A stretch of DNA of 64,000 nucleotides from Halomonas elongata DSM 2581 (GCF_000196875.2 NC_014532.2:3100001-3164000), one strand, 5' to 3'. Shown: positions 16,853 through 25,747, numbered from the stretch's first letter. A program made the numbers and translations. Notes: generated from the sequence alone by a model not told the origin.

Positions 16853-17851
16853 TCATCGTCCCGCCAGGACTCGGGCACGATCAAGCGTTTCCAGCGACAC
16901 GCCGTTGCCGGAGAGCACCAACGCCACCTTGCGACCGCGTACGTCCAGCTCGTGTTCATTCAGGGCCGCCAATCCCACGGCGGCAGCACCCTCGACGAGC
17001 AGTTTCTCGTGTTCGAGCAACTCGACCATGGCCGTGGCAATGGCTCGCTCGGAGACGCGCCAGTGCGAGTCCATGACCTCGCGCACCAGCGCGAAGGTGC
17101 AGCGATTGTCCAGCCCGATGCCACCGCCCAGCGAATCGCCGAGGCTCTCGACTTCCTCGACCGCCACCGGATGACCGGCCAGCAGGCTGTCATGCATGGC
17201 CGCGCCTTGCGACAGGCTCACGCCGGTCACCTCCAGCGAGGGACGGATGGCCTTGAGGGCAGCGCCGATGCCACCCAGCAGCCCTCCCCCGGAAAGCCCC
17301 ACCAGCACGTGATCGAGATCCGGCGCATCTTCCATCAACTCCACGCCGATGGTGCCCTGGCCGGCAGCGATCAAGGGATCGTCGAAGGGCGGAATCGCCA
17401 CCATCCCGTCTTCGGCCACCAGCCGCTCGACCTCACCGAAGGCCTCGTCCTGGCTGTCTCCGACGCGCCGCACCTCGGCGCCCAGGGCCTCGACGGCCGC
17501 AACCTTGTTGTCGGGCACCCGACGCGACAGACAGATCACCGCCGGCAGGCCTAGCCGTGAGGCAGCATAGGCCACCGCCCGACCATGATTGCCCGTGGAT
17601 GCGGTGGTCACGCCCGCCGCCAGCGCCTCGCGGCCGTTGCGTTCCAGCAAGGCTGCGATCATGTTGGCGACGCCACGCAGCTTGAAGGCACCGGTGGGCT
17701 GCAGGGTCTCCAGCTTGAGCAGAATCTCGGCATCGAAGCGTCGCGACAGGGCCTCGGAGCGCACCAGCGGCGTGCGCGCCGCCTGCCCGGCGATACGCCG
17801 ACGCGCCGCGTAGATTTCGGCCAATGTCACGCCATGTGCAGGCTTCGACAT
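16853..17851 (-). CDS. eutB: Ectoine-utilisation EutB, threonine dehydratase-like PLP enzyme
   Basis: A 332-residue fold-type II PLP enzyme. K57 in PTGAFKLRGVAN is the cofactor lysine, the phosphate-binding glycine loop is GLSGGGLLGGIG, and STGNHGRAVAYAA binds the substrate carboxylate. In the hydroxyectoine pathway EutB acts with EutC; by family it would be a hydroxy-amino-acid dehydratase. The ATG at 17849-17851 was chosen because GAGGAGGTGAG stands directly upstream; the frame extends further without a site. It lies about 110 bp downstream of doeD on the same strand, so the whole doe-eut group could be one transcript or a few overlapping ones. Confidence 0.88.
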   Translation of the reverse strand: MSKPAHGVTLAEIYAARRRIAGQAARTPLVRSEALSRRFDAEILLKLETLQPTGAFKLRGVANMIAALLERNGREALAAGVTTASTGNHGRAVAYAASRLGLPAVICLSRRVPDNKVAAVEALGAEVRRVGDSQDEAFGEVERLVAEDGMVAIPPFDDPLIAAGQGTIGVELMEDAPDLDHVLVGLSGGGLLGGIGAALKAIRPSLEVTGVSLSQGAAMHDSLLAGHPVAVEEVESLGDSLGGGIGLDNRCTFALVREVMDSHWRVSERAIATAMVELLEHEKLLVEGAAAVGLAALNEHELDVRGRKVALVLSGNGVSLETLDRARVLAGR

Positions 17852-17962
17852 CTCACCTCCTCTCTCCTCGCGGATCATGCAACGCCAAAACACAATCGCC
17901 GCAGGGAAAACCCTACGGCGATTATTGTCACATCGCAGTGACCTTCAACGCTTGCACCAGCT

Positions 17963-19372
17963 TCAGGCGGCCTGGATGGCACCTTCCCGCGTCAGCGCAT
18001 CGGTCACCTTGTTCACCGCCCGCTCGGTGCGCGCGACGATCTCGTCGACTTCCTCGCGAGTGGTGGTCAGCGGCGGCGCGAAGCCGAGGATATCGCCCTG
18101 CGGCATGGCGCGTGCGATCAGGTCTTCCTCGAGGGCGGCGGCGGACATGCGCGGCCCGACCTTGAGGGACGGATCGAAGTGACGACGCGCCGCCGGGTCG
18201 ACGGAAAACTCCAGCGCCGCCATCATGCCCACGCCACGCACCTGGCCGACGACCGGATGGTCGGCGAAGGCAGCCTTCATGCGCTCCTGCAGGTAGGCGC
18301 CGGTCTCGGCGGCGTTGGCGGTGAGGCCTTCGCGTTCGATGATCGCCAGGTTGGCCAGCCCGGCGGCACAGCCCAGGGCGTGGCCGGAATAGGTCCAGCC
18401 GTGGCCGATCGGGCCGTATTCGCCGGTGCCCTGCTCGAGCACTTCCCAGACGCGGTCGCCAACGATCACCCCGGAGAGCGGCTGATAGGCGCTGGTCAGG
18501 CCCTTGGCGATGGTGATCAGGTCCGGCTTGATGCCGTAGTGATGGCTGCCGAAGTCGCTGCCCGTGCGACCGAAGCCGCACACCACTTCGTCGGCGATCA
18601 GCAGCACGTCGTACTTGGTCAGCACCGCCTGGATCTCGTCCCAGTAGCCTTCGGGCGGCGGCACGATGCCGCCGGTGCCGAGCACCGGCTCGCCGATGAA
18701 GGCAGCCACGGTGTCCGGTCCTTCGGCCAGGATCATCTCCTCCAGCTTGGCGGCACAATGCTTGGAGAACTCGCGCTCGGTCATGCCTTCCTGCTCGGCG
18801 GCACGATGATAGTAGTACGGCGCCTCGGTGTGGCGGATCGTCTCGATCGGCAGGTCGAAATGATCGTGGAACGCCTTCAGCCCGGTCAGCGAGCCGGAGG
18901 CGATGCCGGAGCCGTGATAGCCGCGCATGCGCGAGATGACTTTCTTCTTCTGCGGGCGGCCGAGCACGTTGTTGTAGTAACGCACGATCTTGAGCTGGGT
19001 CTCATTGGCGTCGCTGCCGGACATGCCGTAGTAGACCTTGGACATGCCGGGGCCGGCCAGCTCGAGGATCTTCTCGGAAAGCGCGATCTGCGGCTCGTTG
19101 GAGTGGCCCACATAGGTATGGTAGTAGGACATCTCCAGGGCCTGCTGATAAATCGCCTCGGCGACCTCGCTGCGGCCGTAGCCGATGTTGACGCAATACA
19201 GGCCGGCGAAGCCGTCGATGAACTCGCGGCCGTCCTTGTCGACGATCTTGATGCCCTTGCCGCCGGTGATCACCCGGCCCGGCGCGTCGCCATGGGCGAA
19301 GTCGCGCAGGTGGGTGGAGGCGTGGAAGGTCACCTTGCGGTCGCGATCGATCAGATCCTTGTGAGTGGTCAT
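17963..19372 (-). CDS. doeD: Diaminobutyrate transaminase DoeD (class III aminotransferase)
   Basis: A 469-residue PLP aminotransferase of class III. K290 in DLITIAKGLTSAYQPLSG is the Schiff-base lysine and D261 in LLIADEVVCGFGRTG contacts the pyridine nitrogen. In Halomonas elongata DoeD converts L-2,4-diaminobutyrate to aspartate-semialdehyde, the step after DoeB. The length and context (doeC upstream, eutB downstream) fit. About 250 bp separate it from doeC; this gap holds a large structured repeat, so doeD may depend on read-through past that element or on its own promoter. The start ATG is preceded by GGAGAAGCGC. Confidence 0.92.
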   Translation of the reverse strand: MTTHKDLIDRDRKVTFHASTHLRDFAHGDAPGRVITGGKGIKIVDKDGREFIDGFAGLYCVNIGYGRSEVAEAIYQQALEMSYYHTYVGHSNEPQIALSEKILELAGPGMSKVYYGMSGSDANETQLKIVRYYNNVLGRPQKKKVISRMRGYHGSGIASGSLTGLKAFHDHFDLPIETIRHTEAPYYYHRAAEQEGMTEREFSKHCAAKLEEMILAEGPDTVAAFIGEPVLGTGGIVPPPEGYWDEIQAVLTKYDVLLIADEVVCGFGRTGSDFGSHHYGIKPDLITIAKGLTSAYQPLSGVIVGDRVWEVLEQGTGEYGPIGHGWTYSGHALGCAAGLANLAIIEREGLTANAAETGAYLQERMKAAFADHPVVGQVRGVGMMAALEFSVDPAARRHFDPSLKVGPRMSAAALEEDLIARAMPQGDILGFAPPLTTTREEVDEIVARTERAVNKVTDALTREGAIQAA

Positions 19373-19489
19373 GCGCTTCTCCAGTAAAGCTCCCCGGCTC
19401 CGCCGGAGAGAAGGTTCATCGAATTCGGTTTGTCCCGGCGATTCCTGAGCTCGGCGACTCGGCAGCAGGTTACGCAGTACTCCAGGCGA

Positions 19490-19612
19490 AAGAGCTCTGC
19501 GAGCGAAGGCCTGACCAGGCGGGCCCGACGGAGAACAGCGGAGTTTACTGGCCGTAAATGAGCATGTTCGATGTCGGGCCCAACGCCGTCAGGCCGAGCG
19601 CAGCTAGCTCTC
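19490..19612. repeat. Dispersed structured repeat, copy A
   Basis: A long imperfect hairpin immediately 3' of doeC. Nested arms are AGAGCT/AGCTCT (19491-19496, 19606-19611), CTGCG/CGCAG (19497-19501, 19599-19603), GGCCTGAC/GTCAGGCC (19508-19515, 19588-19595), GGGCCCGAC/GTCGGGCCC (19521-19529, 19573-19581) and TTTAC/GTAAA (19544-19548, 19554-19558). Blocks shared with copy B near 56.3 kb are GAGCGAAGG, GCGGAGTTTAC, GTAAATGAGCAT and GGCCGAGCGCAGC, at nearly the same spacing. The stems differ in sequence between copies but stay paired. Confidence 0.8.
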
Positions 19613-19619
19613 GGAAAAG

Positions 19620-21101
19620 CTAGCTCCCGGAAACGGAGCCCAGGGCACCCAAGCAGTAATACTTCGTCTCCAGATACTCATCGATACCGGTCACGCCACC
19701 CTCGCGGCCCAGCCCCGACTGCTTGACGCCGCCGAAGGGCACGGGCGGACCGGTCATCTTCACCGAGTTGACCGAGACCATGCCGTACTCCAGCGCCCGC
19801 AGCAGTTTCCAGATGCGACGGATGTCGTGGGTGTAGACATAGGCCGCCAGGCCGTACTCGGTATCGTTGGCCATCTCGATGACTTCGTCGTCGTCGCGAT
19901 AGGACGTGATCCCCGCCACCGGCGCGAAGTTCTCCTCGCGCCACACCTGCATCTCCGGCGTCACACCGGTGAGCAGGGTCGGCATGAAGAAGTTCGGGCC
20001 GGGCGCCTCACGCTGGTCGCCCGCCACCAGGGTGGCCCCGCGAGACAGTGCGTCGTCGACGATGGCCGAGGCCTTCTCGACCGCCTGGCCGTGGATCAGC
20101 GGGCCCAGATCCACTTCGCTTTCCAGGCCGTTGCCCACGGTCAGCGCCGCCATGCGTTCGGCGAACTGCTCGACGAAGGCGTCGTGGATCGACTCGTGGA
20201 CCAGGATGCGGTTGGCCGCCAGGCAGTCCTGGCCAGCGGTCTGGAACTTGGCCGCCACCGCCGCGAAGGCGGCTTCCCGCGGGTCCATGTCCGGCCCCAC
20301 GATGAAGGGGGCATTGCCGCCGAGCTCCAGCGACACGCGCTTGACGGTGTTCGCGCTCTGCTCCAGCAGCAGGCGACCGACCCGGGTGGAACCGGTGAAG
20401 GACAGCGCCTTGATGCGCTCGTCATCGCACAGCAGCTTCGACACCTCGGCCGCCTCGCCCAGCACCACGTTGAACACCCCGGCGGGGATACCGGCGCGCT
20501 CGGCCAGTTCGGCCAGCGCCAGCGCCGAATAGGGCGTTTCGTGGGCCGGCTTGACGATTACCGGGCAGCCGGCAGCCATGGCGGCGGCGGCCTTGCGGGT
20601 GATCATCGCCAGCGGGAAGTTCCAGGGCGTGATCAGCGCGGCGATGCCCACCGGCTCCTTGATGGTACCCAGGGCAGCGTTGGGGATATGGCTGGGGATG
20701 GTGTCGCCGAAGGTGCGCTTGCCTTCCTCGGCGAACCAGCGCACGAAGCTGGCACCGTACTCGACCTCACCACGGGCATCGGGCAGGGGCTTGCCCTGCT
20801 CCAGGGTCATGATGGTGGCCAGGTCCTCGCGGTTGGCCTGCAGCAGGTCATACCAGGCCAGCAGACGCTCGCAGCGCTCGTCGGCGCGCAGCGCGCGCCA
20901 CTGCACGAATGCCGCCTCGGCGGCGTCCACCGCACCCCGGATCTGCTCGACTTCCAGCACCGGGATATGGCCGATGGCCTCGCCAGTGGCGGGATCGAAG
21001 ACGGCCTCCTCACGACCGGCATCGCCGTGAGTCCACTTGCCGTCGATATAGGCATACTGACGGAATAGTCGCAGATCGCTGAGTTGGTTGGACAGCGTCA
21101 T
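19620..21101 (-). CDS. doeC: Aldehyde dehydrogenase DoeC of ectoine degradation
   Basis: A 493-residue NAD(P)-dependent aldehyde dehydrogenase. E259 in RVSLELGGNAP and catalytic C293 in TAGQDCLAANR are present, and ITPWNFPLAMITRK (about 158-170) is the cofactor-binding motif. The sequence is of the succinate-semialdehyde dehydrogenase type, and DoeC in H. elongata oxidises aspartate-semialdehyde to aspartate, the last step of ectoine catabolism. The ATG at 21099-21101 was chosen for the GGGGAGGTGC upstream; an open extension of 27 codons is rejected. Its TAG stop (19620-19622) abuts structured repeat copy A. Confidence 0.92.
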   Translation of the reverse strand: MTLSNQLSDLRLFRQYAYIDGKWTHGDAGREEAVFDPATGEAIGHIPVLEVEQIRGAVDAAEAAFVQWRALRADERCERLLAWYDLLQANREDLATIMTLEQGKPLPDARGEVEYGASFVRWFAEEGKRTFGDTIPSHIPNAALGTIKEPVGIAALITPWNFPLAMITRKAAAAMAAGCPVIVKPAHETPYSALALAELAERAGIPAGVFNVVLGEAAEVSKLLCDDERIKALSFTGSTRVGRLLLEQSANTVKRVSLELGGNAPFIVGPDMDPREAAFAAVAAKFQTAGQDCLAANRILVHESIHDAFVEQFAERMAALTVGNGLESEVDLGPLIHGQAVEKASAIVDDALSRGATLVAGDQREAPGPNFFMPTLLTGVTPEMQVWREENFAPVAGITSYRDDDEVIEMANDTEYGLAAYVYTHDIRRIWKLLRALEYGMVSVNSVKMTGPPVPFGGVKQSGLGREGGVTGIDEYLETKYYCLGALGSVSGS

Positions 21102-21381
21102 AAGCACCTCCCCTGACGCGCCGACGTCCATGCGACGCCGACCATGAAAACAACCGCGGCTCCAGCCGCGTGATGTCTCCATGGTAAGGGAGATGAAGGG
21201 TCAGGACTTTTCGAAGCACGACGCTGGAAGGATGAGGATTTTTTTTCCGACGTGGGCAACTTGGTGTTTTTTCTGCAAGCCCGCCGGTTCTCTCACTTCC
21301 CTCTCACATGTCGTTAGGCGAGCTTTCGCGCACCGCGTCACGCAGCGATTTGCCCGCGCAGGCATTTACGCCGCATTTCCT

Positions 21382-21858
21382 TCACGTCGCGAGATCATCG
21401 ATGGAAATACTCGCCGAAGGCCGTTTGACGGTCTTGGTGACGATGTAGGTGAAATAGCGCTCGATGCCGACGTCGGAGACCAGCCATTCATCGATCAGCC
21501 GCTGATAGGTATCGATCGTGGTCGCCTCGAACTTGACCAGGTAATCCACGCCTCCGCCGACGGCCACGCACTCGGTGACCTCCGGCGTGTCGTGTACCAG
21601 CGCCTCGAAGCGCGCGAAGCTCTCGGCATTGTGGGCCTTGAGTTCGATCTGCACCCAGACCGGAGTGCGCTTGACCAGCACATCGGTGTTGAGACGGGCG
21701 CCGTAGCCTTCGATGACACCGGCCTTCTCGAGGCGTCGTACGCGCTCCCAGCAGGGGCTGACCGAGAGGTTGATGGCCTCGGCCAGCTTCGATTTGGTGA
21801 TACGACCGTCTCGGGAAAGGATCTCGAGGATCTTCAGATCATAGCGATCGAGCTTCAT
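21382..21858 (-). CDS. doeX: Lrp/AsnC-family regulator DoeX
   Basis: A 158-residue DNA-binding regulator. The N-terminal helix-turn-helix (about 8-55: DLKILEILSRDGRITKSKLAEAINLSVSPCWERVRRLEKAGVI) is followed by a RAM/AsnC effector domain (about 65-145) with VTECVAVGGGVDYLVKFEA. DoeX of H. elongata binds the doeA promoter region, and the gene is embedded between doeB and doeC in the same way. It follows doeB after 21 bp, so it is co-transcribed with doeAB. A 280-bp gap then leads to doeC, and that gap carries a T-run near 21240 and no recognisable gene. Together with EnuR it gives the cluster two local regulators. Confidence 0.92.
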   Translation of the reverse strand: MKLDRYDLKILEILSRDGRITKSKLAEAINLSVSPCWERVRRLEKAGVIEGYGARLNTDVLVKRTPVWVQIELKAHNAESFARFEALVHDTPEVTECVAVGGGVDYLVKFEATTIDTYQRLIDEWLVSDVGIERYFTYIVTKTVKRPSASISIDDLAT

Positions 21859-21879
21859 GGATCTACCTGATTGTCAGTT

Positions 21880-22908
21880 TCAGCCGAGCGACTCGACGAC
21901 CTCGGCGATCACCGCAATGGTATCACCCATGTTGACACTGGCCGGGAAGCGACGTGCGGCCAGCACGCCGTCGCGTTCGGCCCGATACTCGACAGGCGCG
22001 ACGCCACTGCGCGTCATGTCATAGACCCGGGCGATGACCTGCCCCTGTGTCACCGGATCGCCCAGTGCCACGGTCAGCTCGAGCAGGCCGGTGTGCTCGC
22101 TCTGCACATAGCAACTGGCATCGGGCATGTCGAGATAGATCTGGGGCTCGTCGGGCACCTGGAGTTCGCCCTCGACCAGGCCGTAGTGCACCAGGAAATT
22201 GTCGATGCCGCGCTCGGTGATGGCCAGGCTCTCGGGCGTCGAGGTGCCGCCGCCACCGAGTTCGGTGGCCACGAAGATCTTGCCCTGGCGCTCCACGGCG
22301 GTATCGAACAGCGCCTCGGCGTCGAGCTCGAACATCATGATGGCATAGGGCGCGCCGAAGGCCTTGGCCCCCTCCAGGGCACGACGTTGCTGCTCGGCGT
22401 CATCGAGCACGTGGGAGGCGGCGAACGGAATGATGTCCAGTGTTCGTCCGCCGGAATGCAGGTCGAGCACGACATCGCTCATCGGCACCAGCACGCGGGT
22501 GAAGTAGTCGGCGATCTTCTCGGTGACCGAACCGTCCGGATCCCCCGGGAAGCTGCGATTGAGATTGCCGCCGTCCATCGGCGAGGTCCGGCGGCCGGCC
22601 GTGCAGGCGGGCGTGTTCATCATCGGCACGATGATCACCCGGCCCTGGACGTCCTCCGCCCGCAACCGGCTGGAGAGTTTCTGCAGGGCGGTGATGCCTT
22701 CGTACTCGTCGCCGTGGTTGCCACCGGTCAGCAGCGCCGTGGGTCCTTCGCCGCGCTTGACCACGGTGACAGGAATCATCACCGCGCCCCAGGCGGACTC
22801 GTCATTGGAGATCGGCAGCTTGAGAAAGCCGTGCTGGACGCCATCGGCCTCGAAGTCGACGGTGGCGGAAATCGGGCTGGGCCGCTGCTGGCCGGGTTGC
22901 TTGCTCAT
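21880..22908 (-). CDS. doeB: N-alpha-acetyl-L-2,4-diaminobutyrate deacetylase DoeB
   Basis: A 342-residue zinc-dependent deacylase of the succinylglutamate desuccinylase/aspartoacylase family (M14-like fold). Zinc ligands are visible as H65 and E68 in GGNHGDEYEG and H151 in LDLHSGG; the catalytic glutamate is expected in the VATELGGGG stretch. DoeB removes the acetyl group from the ring-opening product of DoeA to give diaminobutyrate. The C-terminal third (about 245-342) is a beta-rich domain with a biotinyl-like turn (VQSEHTGLLELTVALGDPVTQGQ). It starts 9 bp after doeA ends, with GGAGTCACC before the ATG. Confidence 0.93.
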   Translation of the reverse strand: MSKQPGQQRPSPISATVDFEADGVQHGFLKLPISNDESAWGAVMIPVTVVKRGEGPTALLTGGNHGDEYEGITALQKLSSRLRAEDVQGRVIIVPMMNTPACTAGRRTSPMDGGNLNRSFPGDPDGSVTEKIADYFTRVLVPMSDVVLDLHSGGRTLDIIPFAASHVLDDAEQQRRALEGAKAFGAPYAIMMFELDAEALFDTAVERQGKIFVATELGGGGTSTPESLAITERGIDNFLVHYGLVEGELQVPDEPQIYLDMPDASCYVQSEHTGLLELTVALGDPVTQGQVIARVYDMTRSGVAPVEYRAERDGVLAARRFPASVNMGDTIAVIAEVVESLG

Positions 22909-22917
22909 GGTGACTCC

Positions 22918-24117
22918 TTACTTGACGAACAGCTGGCGCGGGAAGTCGGCCAGCGTCTCGCAACCGCTTTCGGTAATCAGGATACTCTCGGTGATCTCGA
23001 GGCCCCAGTCCTCCACCCACAGACCGGGCATGAAATGGAACGTCATTCCCGGCTCGAGGATCGTCTCGTCGGAGGGACGCAGACTCATGGTGCGTTCGCC
23101 CCAGTCCGGCGGATAACTGATGCCGATAGGGTAGCCGCAGCGCGCGCCCCCCCGGTCGAAACCGTACTTGTCCATGGCCGCACCCAGCGCCATGGCGATA
23201 TCGGCCGTGCGATTGCCGGGCTTGGCCACCTCCAGGCCGTTCTCGATGCCCTCGAGCAGGGCCGATTCGGCACGCACGAACTCGGAGGGCGGCCGTCCCA
23301 GATAGACGGTGCGCGACATCGGCGCGTGATAGCGCTTGTAGACCCCGGCGATCTCGAAGAAGGTTCCCTCGCCCTCGCGGAACGGCGAATCGTCCCAGGT
23401 CAGATGGGGCGCCGCCGCATCCTTGCCCGTGGGCAGCATCGGCACGATGGCCGGATAGTCGCCGCCGAACACCTTGCCCTCGGGCGATGTCCAGCCCTCG
23501 ATGCCGACCCGGTAGATTTCCGACACCAGCTTGCTCTTGGGCAGGCCCGGCTCGATGACCTCGAGGATGCGCGAATGCATGCCGGCGACGATCTTGCCGG
23601 CGACGCGCATATATTCGATTTCCTGGGGCGACTTGATGGCGCGACACCAGTTGACCAGCGAGTTGGCATCCGCGAAGCGCGCATGGGGCAACTCCCTCAG
23701 CAGGCACTGGTAGGCCTTGGCCGAGAAGTAGTAGTTGTCCATTTCCATGCCCACGACACCCTCGTGCCAGCCGCGATCGGGCAGGATCGTCTGGGCCAGG
23801 TAATCCATGGGATGCATGTCCGGATTCTGGACGTAGTGATCCGGGTAATAGGTGATGTTGTCCGGATCCATCCAGCAGGTACGCAAGGCGCCATTGGCGT
23901 CCATGCGTCGCCCGTACCAGACCGGTTCGCCCTCGAGGCCGAGCAGCACGCACTGATGCACGTAGAACGACCAGCCATCGTAGCCGGTCAGCCACGCCAT
24001 GTTGGACGGGTCGCTGATGACCAGCACATCGATACCCCGGCTCGCCATTTCGGTGCGCACCTTCCATAGCCGGCCAGCATATTCCTCGCGGGTGAAGGGT
24101 AATGAAACCTGAATCAT
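22918..24117 (-). CDS. doeA: Ectoine hydrolase DoeA
   Basis: A 399-residue cytosolic hydrolase of the M24 (creatinase/aminopeptidase P, pita-bread) fold, which opens the ectoine ring to N-acetyl-diaminobutyrate. The N-terminal creatinase domain has PFTREEYAGRLWKVRTEMASRGIDVLVISDPSNMAWLTGYDGWSFY, and the C-terminal domain has the GEGTFFEIAGVYKRYHAPMSRT and GMTFHFMPGLWVEDWG motifs. I chose the ATG at 24115-24117, which gives the length expected for DoeA; a TTG five codons upstream is the alternative. No strong ribosome site precedes either. It is the first gene of doeA-doeB-doeX and diverges from enuR. Confidence 0.92.
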   Translation of the reverse strand: MIQVSLPFTREEYAGRLWKVRTEMASRGIDVLVISDPSNMAWLTGYDGWSFYVHQCVLLGLEGEPVWYGRRMDANGALRTCWMDPDNITYYPDHYVQNPDMHPMDYLAQTILPDRGWHEGVVGMEMDNYYFSAKAYQCLLRELPHARFADANSLVNWCRAIKSPQEIEYMRVAGKIVAGMHSRILEVIEPGLPKSKLVSEIYRVGIEGWTSPEGKVFGGDYPAIVPMLPTGKDAAAPHLTWDDSPFREGEGTFFEIAGVYKRYHAPMSRTVYLGRPPSEFVRAESALLEGIENGLEVAKPGNRTADIAMALGAAMDKYGFDRGGARCGYPIGISYPPDWGERTMSLRPSDETILEPGMTFHFMPGLWVEDWGLEITESILITESGCETLADFPRQLFVK

Positions 24118-24218
24118 GAAATCGCTCGCCAAACGATCATGTCACCGATATCCGGCTGCCTCTTGCCCGAGGCACCGGGGCATAGCGCTAACTTGCCGAC
24201 CGTGTCAGGGCCATGTTC

Positions 24219-24256
24219 ATTGTCATGACATTTGTTAACATGTCTCATGACAATTA
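24219..24256. promoter_or_regulatory. Candidate EnuR/DoeX operator between doeA and enuR
   Basis: The 206-bp divergent region holds the palindrome TGTCATGACA (24221-24230), a GTTAAC core (24234-24239) and a second near-palindrome TGTCTCATGACA (24241-24252). CATGACAAT recurs at the enuR start (24323-24331). Repeated TGTC/GACA arms suit a dimeric regulator such as EnuR or DoeX. Which protein binds is not visible. Confidence 0.55.
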
Positions 24257-24282
24257 CCGGCCAATATCGCTAGTCTGATACT
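24254..24282 (+). promoter_or_regulatory. Possible enuR promoter
   Basis: TTACCG (24254-24259) and GATACT (24277-24282) are 17 bp apart, about 42 bp before the enuR start. The -35 box touches the TGTC/GACA repeats, which would allow autoregulation. Confidence 0.4.
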
Positions 24283-24323
24283 ATCACCACCACTTGGCGG
24301 GCGGTCAAAGGCTTTATTGAATC

Positions 24324-25730
24324 ATGACAATCGACCTGACGCCTTATCTCTCCGAGACGGGCCCCAAGTACCTTGCCATTGCCCGGGCACTTTCCGAGGC
24401 AATTCGCCAGGGCGAGCTGACACCCGGCACCCGCTTGCCGCCGCATCGTCAGCTGGCCGACACCCTGGGCGTCAGCGTCCAGACCGTCTCCCGCGCCTAC
24501 GCCCAGGCCGAAAAGATGGGGCTGGTCCAGGCACGTACCGGCAGCGGTACCTGGATCAATGCCCTCGACGATACCCGGGAATCCGCCTATCTGCGCAATT
24601 CCGAACCCCGTCCCGAGGATGCGCTGATCGACCTGTCGATCGCCCATCCGGTCTGCCCGCCGGGCCACCACCTGCGCTTTCGCGAAACCCTGGCCCTGCT
24701 CGCCGAGCAGGCCAGTCCCGATGTAGTGACCGCCAGCCGCCCGATCGCCGGACTTCCCCATCAGCGCGAAAGGGCCAGCGAATGGCTGTCCCGACGCCTC
24801 GGCGTCCCCGGCGACCCGGATGACCGCATCCTCTGCAATGGCGCCGCTCATGGCCTGCTGCTGGCGATCTCCACTATCGTCCAGCACGGCGATTTGGTGC
24901 TGACCGAGGCACTCTCCGATCATGGCCTGATCGCCTTGTCCCGCACCCTGGGCTTCCAGTTGCGCGGCGTGGCCATCGACGACCAGGGAGTGCTGCCCGA
25001 GGCGCTGGATATCGCCTGCCGACGCTTCAAGCCACGGGCCGTCTGCCTGACGCCCACCCAGCTCAACCCCACCGGCGCCACCATGAGCGAGGAACGCCGC
25101 GATGCCGTCGCCGAGGTGCTGGAGCGTCATGGTGTCTGGCTCATCGAGGACGATGTCCACGCCCTGCTCGAGATGCCCGGCCTGACGCCCCTCACCGCCC
25201 GAGTACCGCATCTGGGCTTTCACATCACCAGCCTGACCAAGGCCACGGTACCGGGCTTGCGCGCCGGCTACCTCAGCGTGCCGCGCGGACAGTTGCACCA
25301 CACCTTGCCCCGCATGCGCGCCACCACCTGGATGGCCACGCCGCTGATCTTCGAGATCGCCGATACCTGGATCGCCGACGACACCCTGGAACACATGGCC
25401 AGCGAACAGCGCGAACTGCTCGCCGAACGCCAGCGCCTCGCTTCCCGGCTGCTGAGCGGCCACGCGCGCACGGCCCGTCCCACCAGCCTGCATGTCTGGC
25501 TGGCGCTCCCCACCGCCTGGCGCACCGAGGAGCTCCAGCAGCAGGCCGAACAGGAAGGCGTGGCCATCACCACCGCCGTTCCCTTCATGGTGGAGCAGAC
25601 GGCGGCTCCCCGCCGGGTGCGCCTGAGCGTCGGCGCCGAGCCCGACATCGAGCGTTTCGAGGAGGGCCTGAAACGCCTCGCCGACTTGCTCGGCGAGGCG
25701 CCGCCCCCCATGATGCAATTCGTCTACTAG
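24324..25730 (+). CDS. enuR: MocR/GabR-type regulator EnuR of ectoine use
   Basis: A 468-residue fusion of a GntR-type winged helix (about 1-78: YLAIARALSEAIRQGELTPGTRLPPHRQLADTLGVSVQTVSRAYAQAEKMG) and a fold-type I aminotransferase domain. The PLP lysine is K306 in HITSLTKATVPGLRAGYL, and NPTGATMSE and the acidic LIEDDVHA are also present. EnuR of marine bacteria represses ectoine catabolic genes until PLP-bound N-acetyl-diaminobutyrate or diaminobutyrate is formed. The position divergent from doeA is typical. The start ATG is the first in frame and itself overlaps a CATGACAAT repeat. Confidence 0.93.
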   Translation: MTIDLTPYLSETGPKYLAIARALSEAIRQGELTPGTRLPPHRQLADTLGVSVQTVSRAYAQAEKMGLVQARTGSGTWINALDDTRESAYLRNSEPRPEDALIDLSIAHPVCPPGHHLRFRETLALLAEQASPDVVTASRPIAGLPHQRERASEWLSRRLGVPGDPDDRILCNGAAHGLLLAISTIVQHGDLVLTEALSDHGLIALSRTLGFQLRGVAIDDQGVLPEALDIACRRFKPRAVCLTPTQLNPTGATMSEERRDAVAEVLERHGVWLIEDDVHALLEMPGLTPLTARVPHLGFHITSLTKATVPGLRAGYLSVPRGQLHHTLPRMRATTWMATPLIFEIADTWIADDTLEHMASEQRELLAERQRLASRLLSGHARTARPTSLHVWLALPTAWRTEELQQQAEQEGVAITTAVPFMVEQTAAPRRVRLSVGAEPDIERFEEGLKRLADLLGEAPPPMMQFVY

Positions 25731-25747
25731 GCAAGCAGGAGCAGGAC

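Noticed and set aside
21871-24069. A 732-codon plus-strand open frame opposite doeA and doeB
   Set aside because: It is antisense to two genes with complete catalytic motifs, has a histidine/glycine/arginine-rich composition typical of GC-rich shadow frames, and shows no family motif.
24118-24132. TTG start five codons upstream of the chosen doeA start
   Set aside because: It gives 404 instead of the expected 399 residues and has no better ribosome site.
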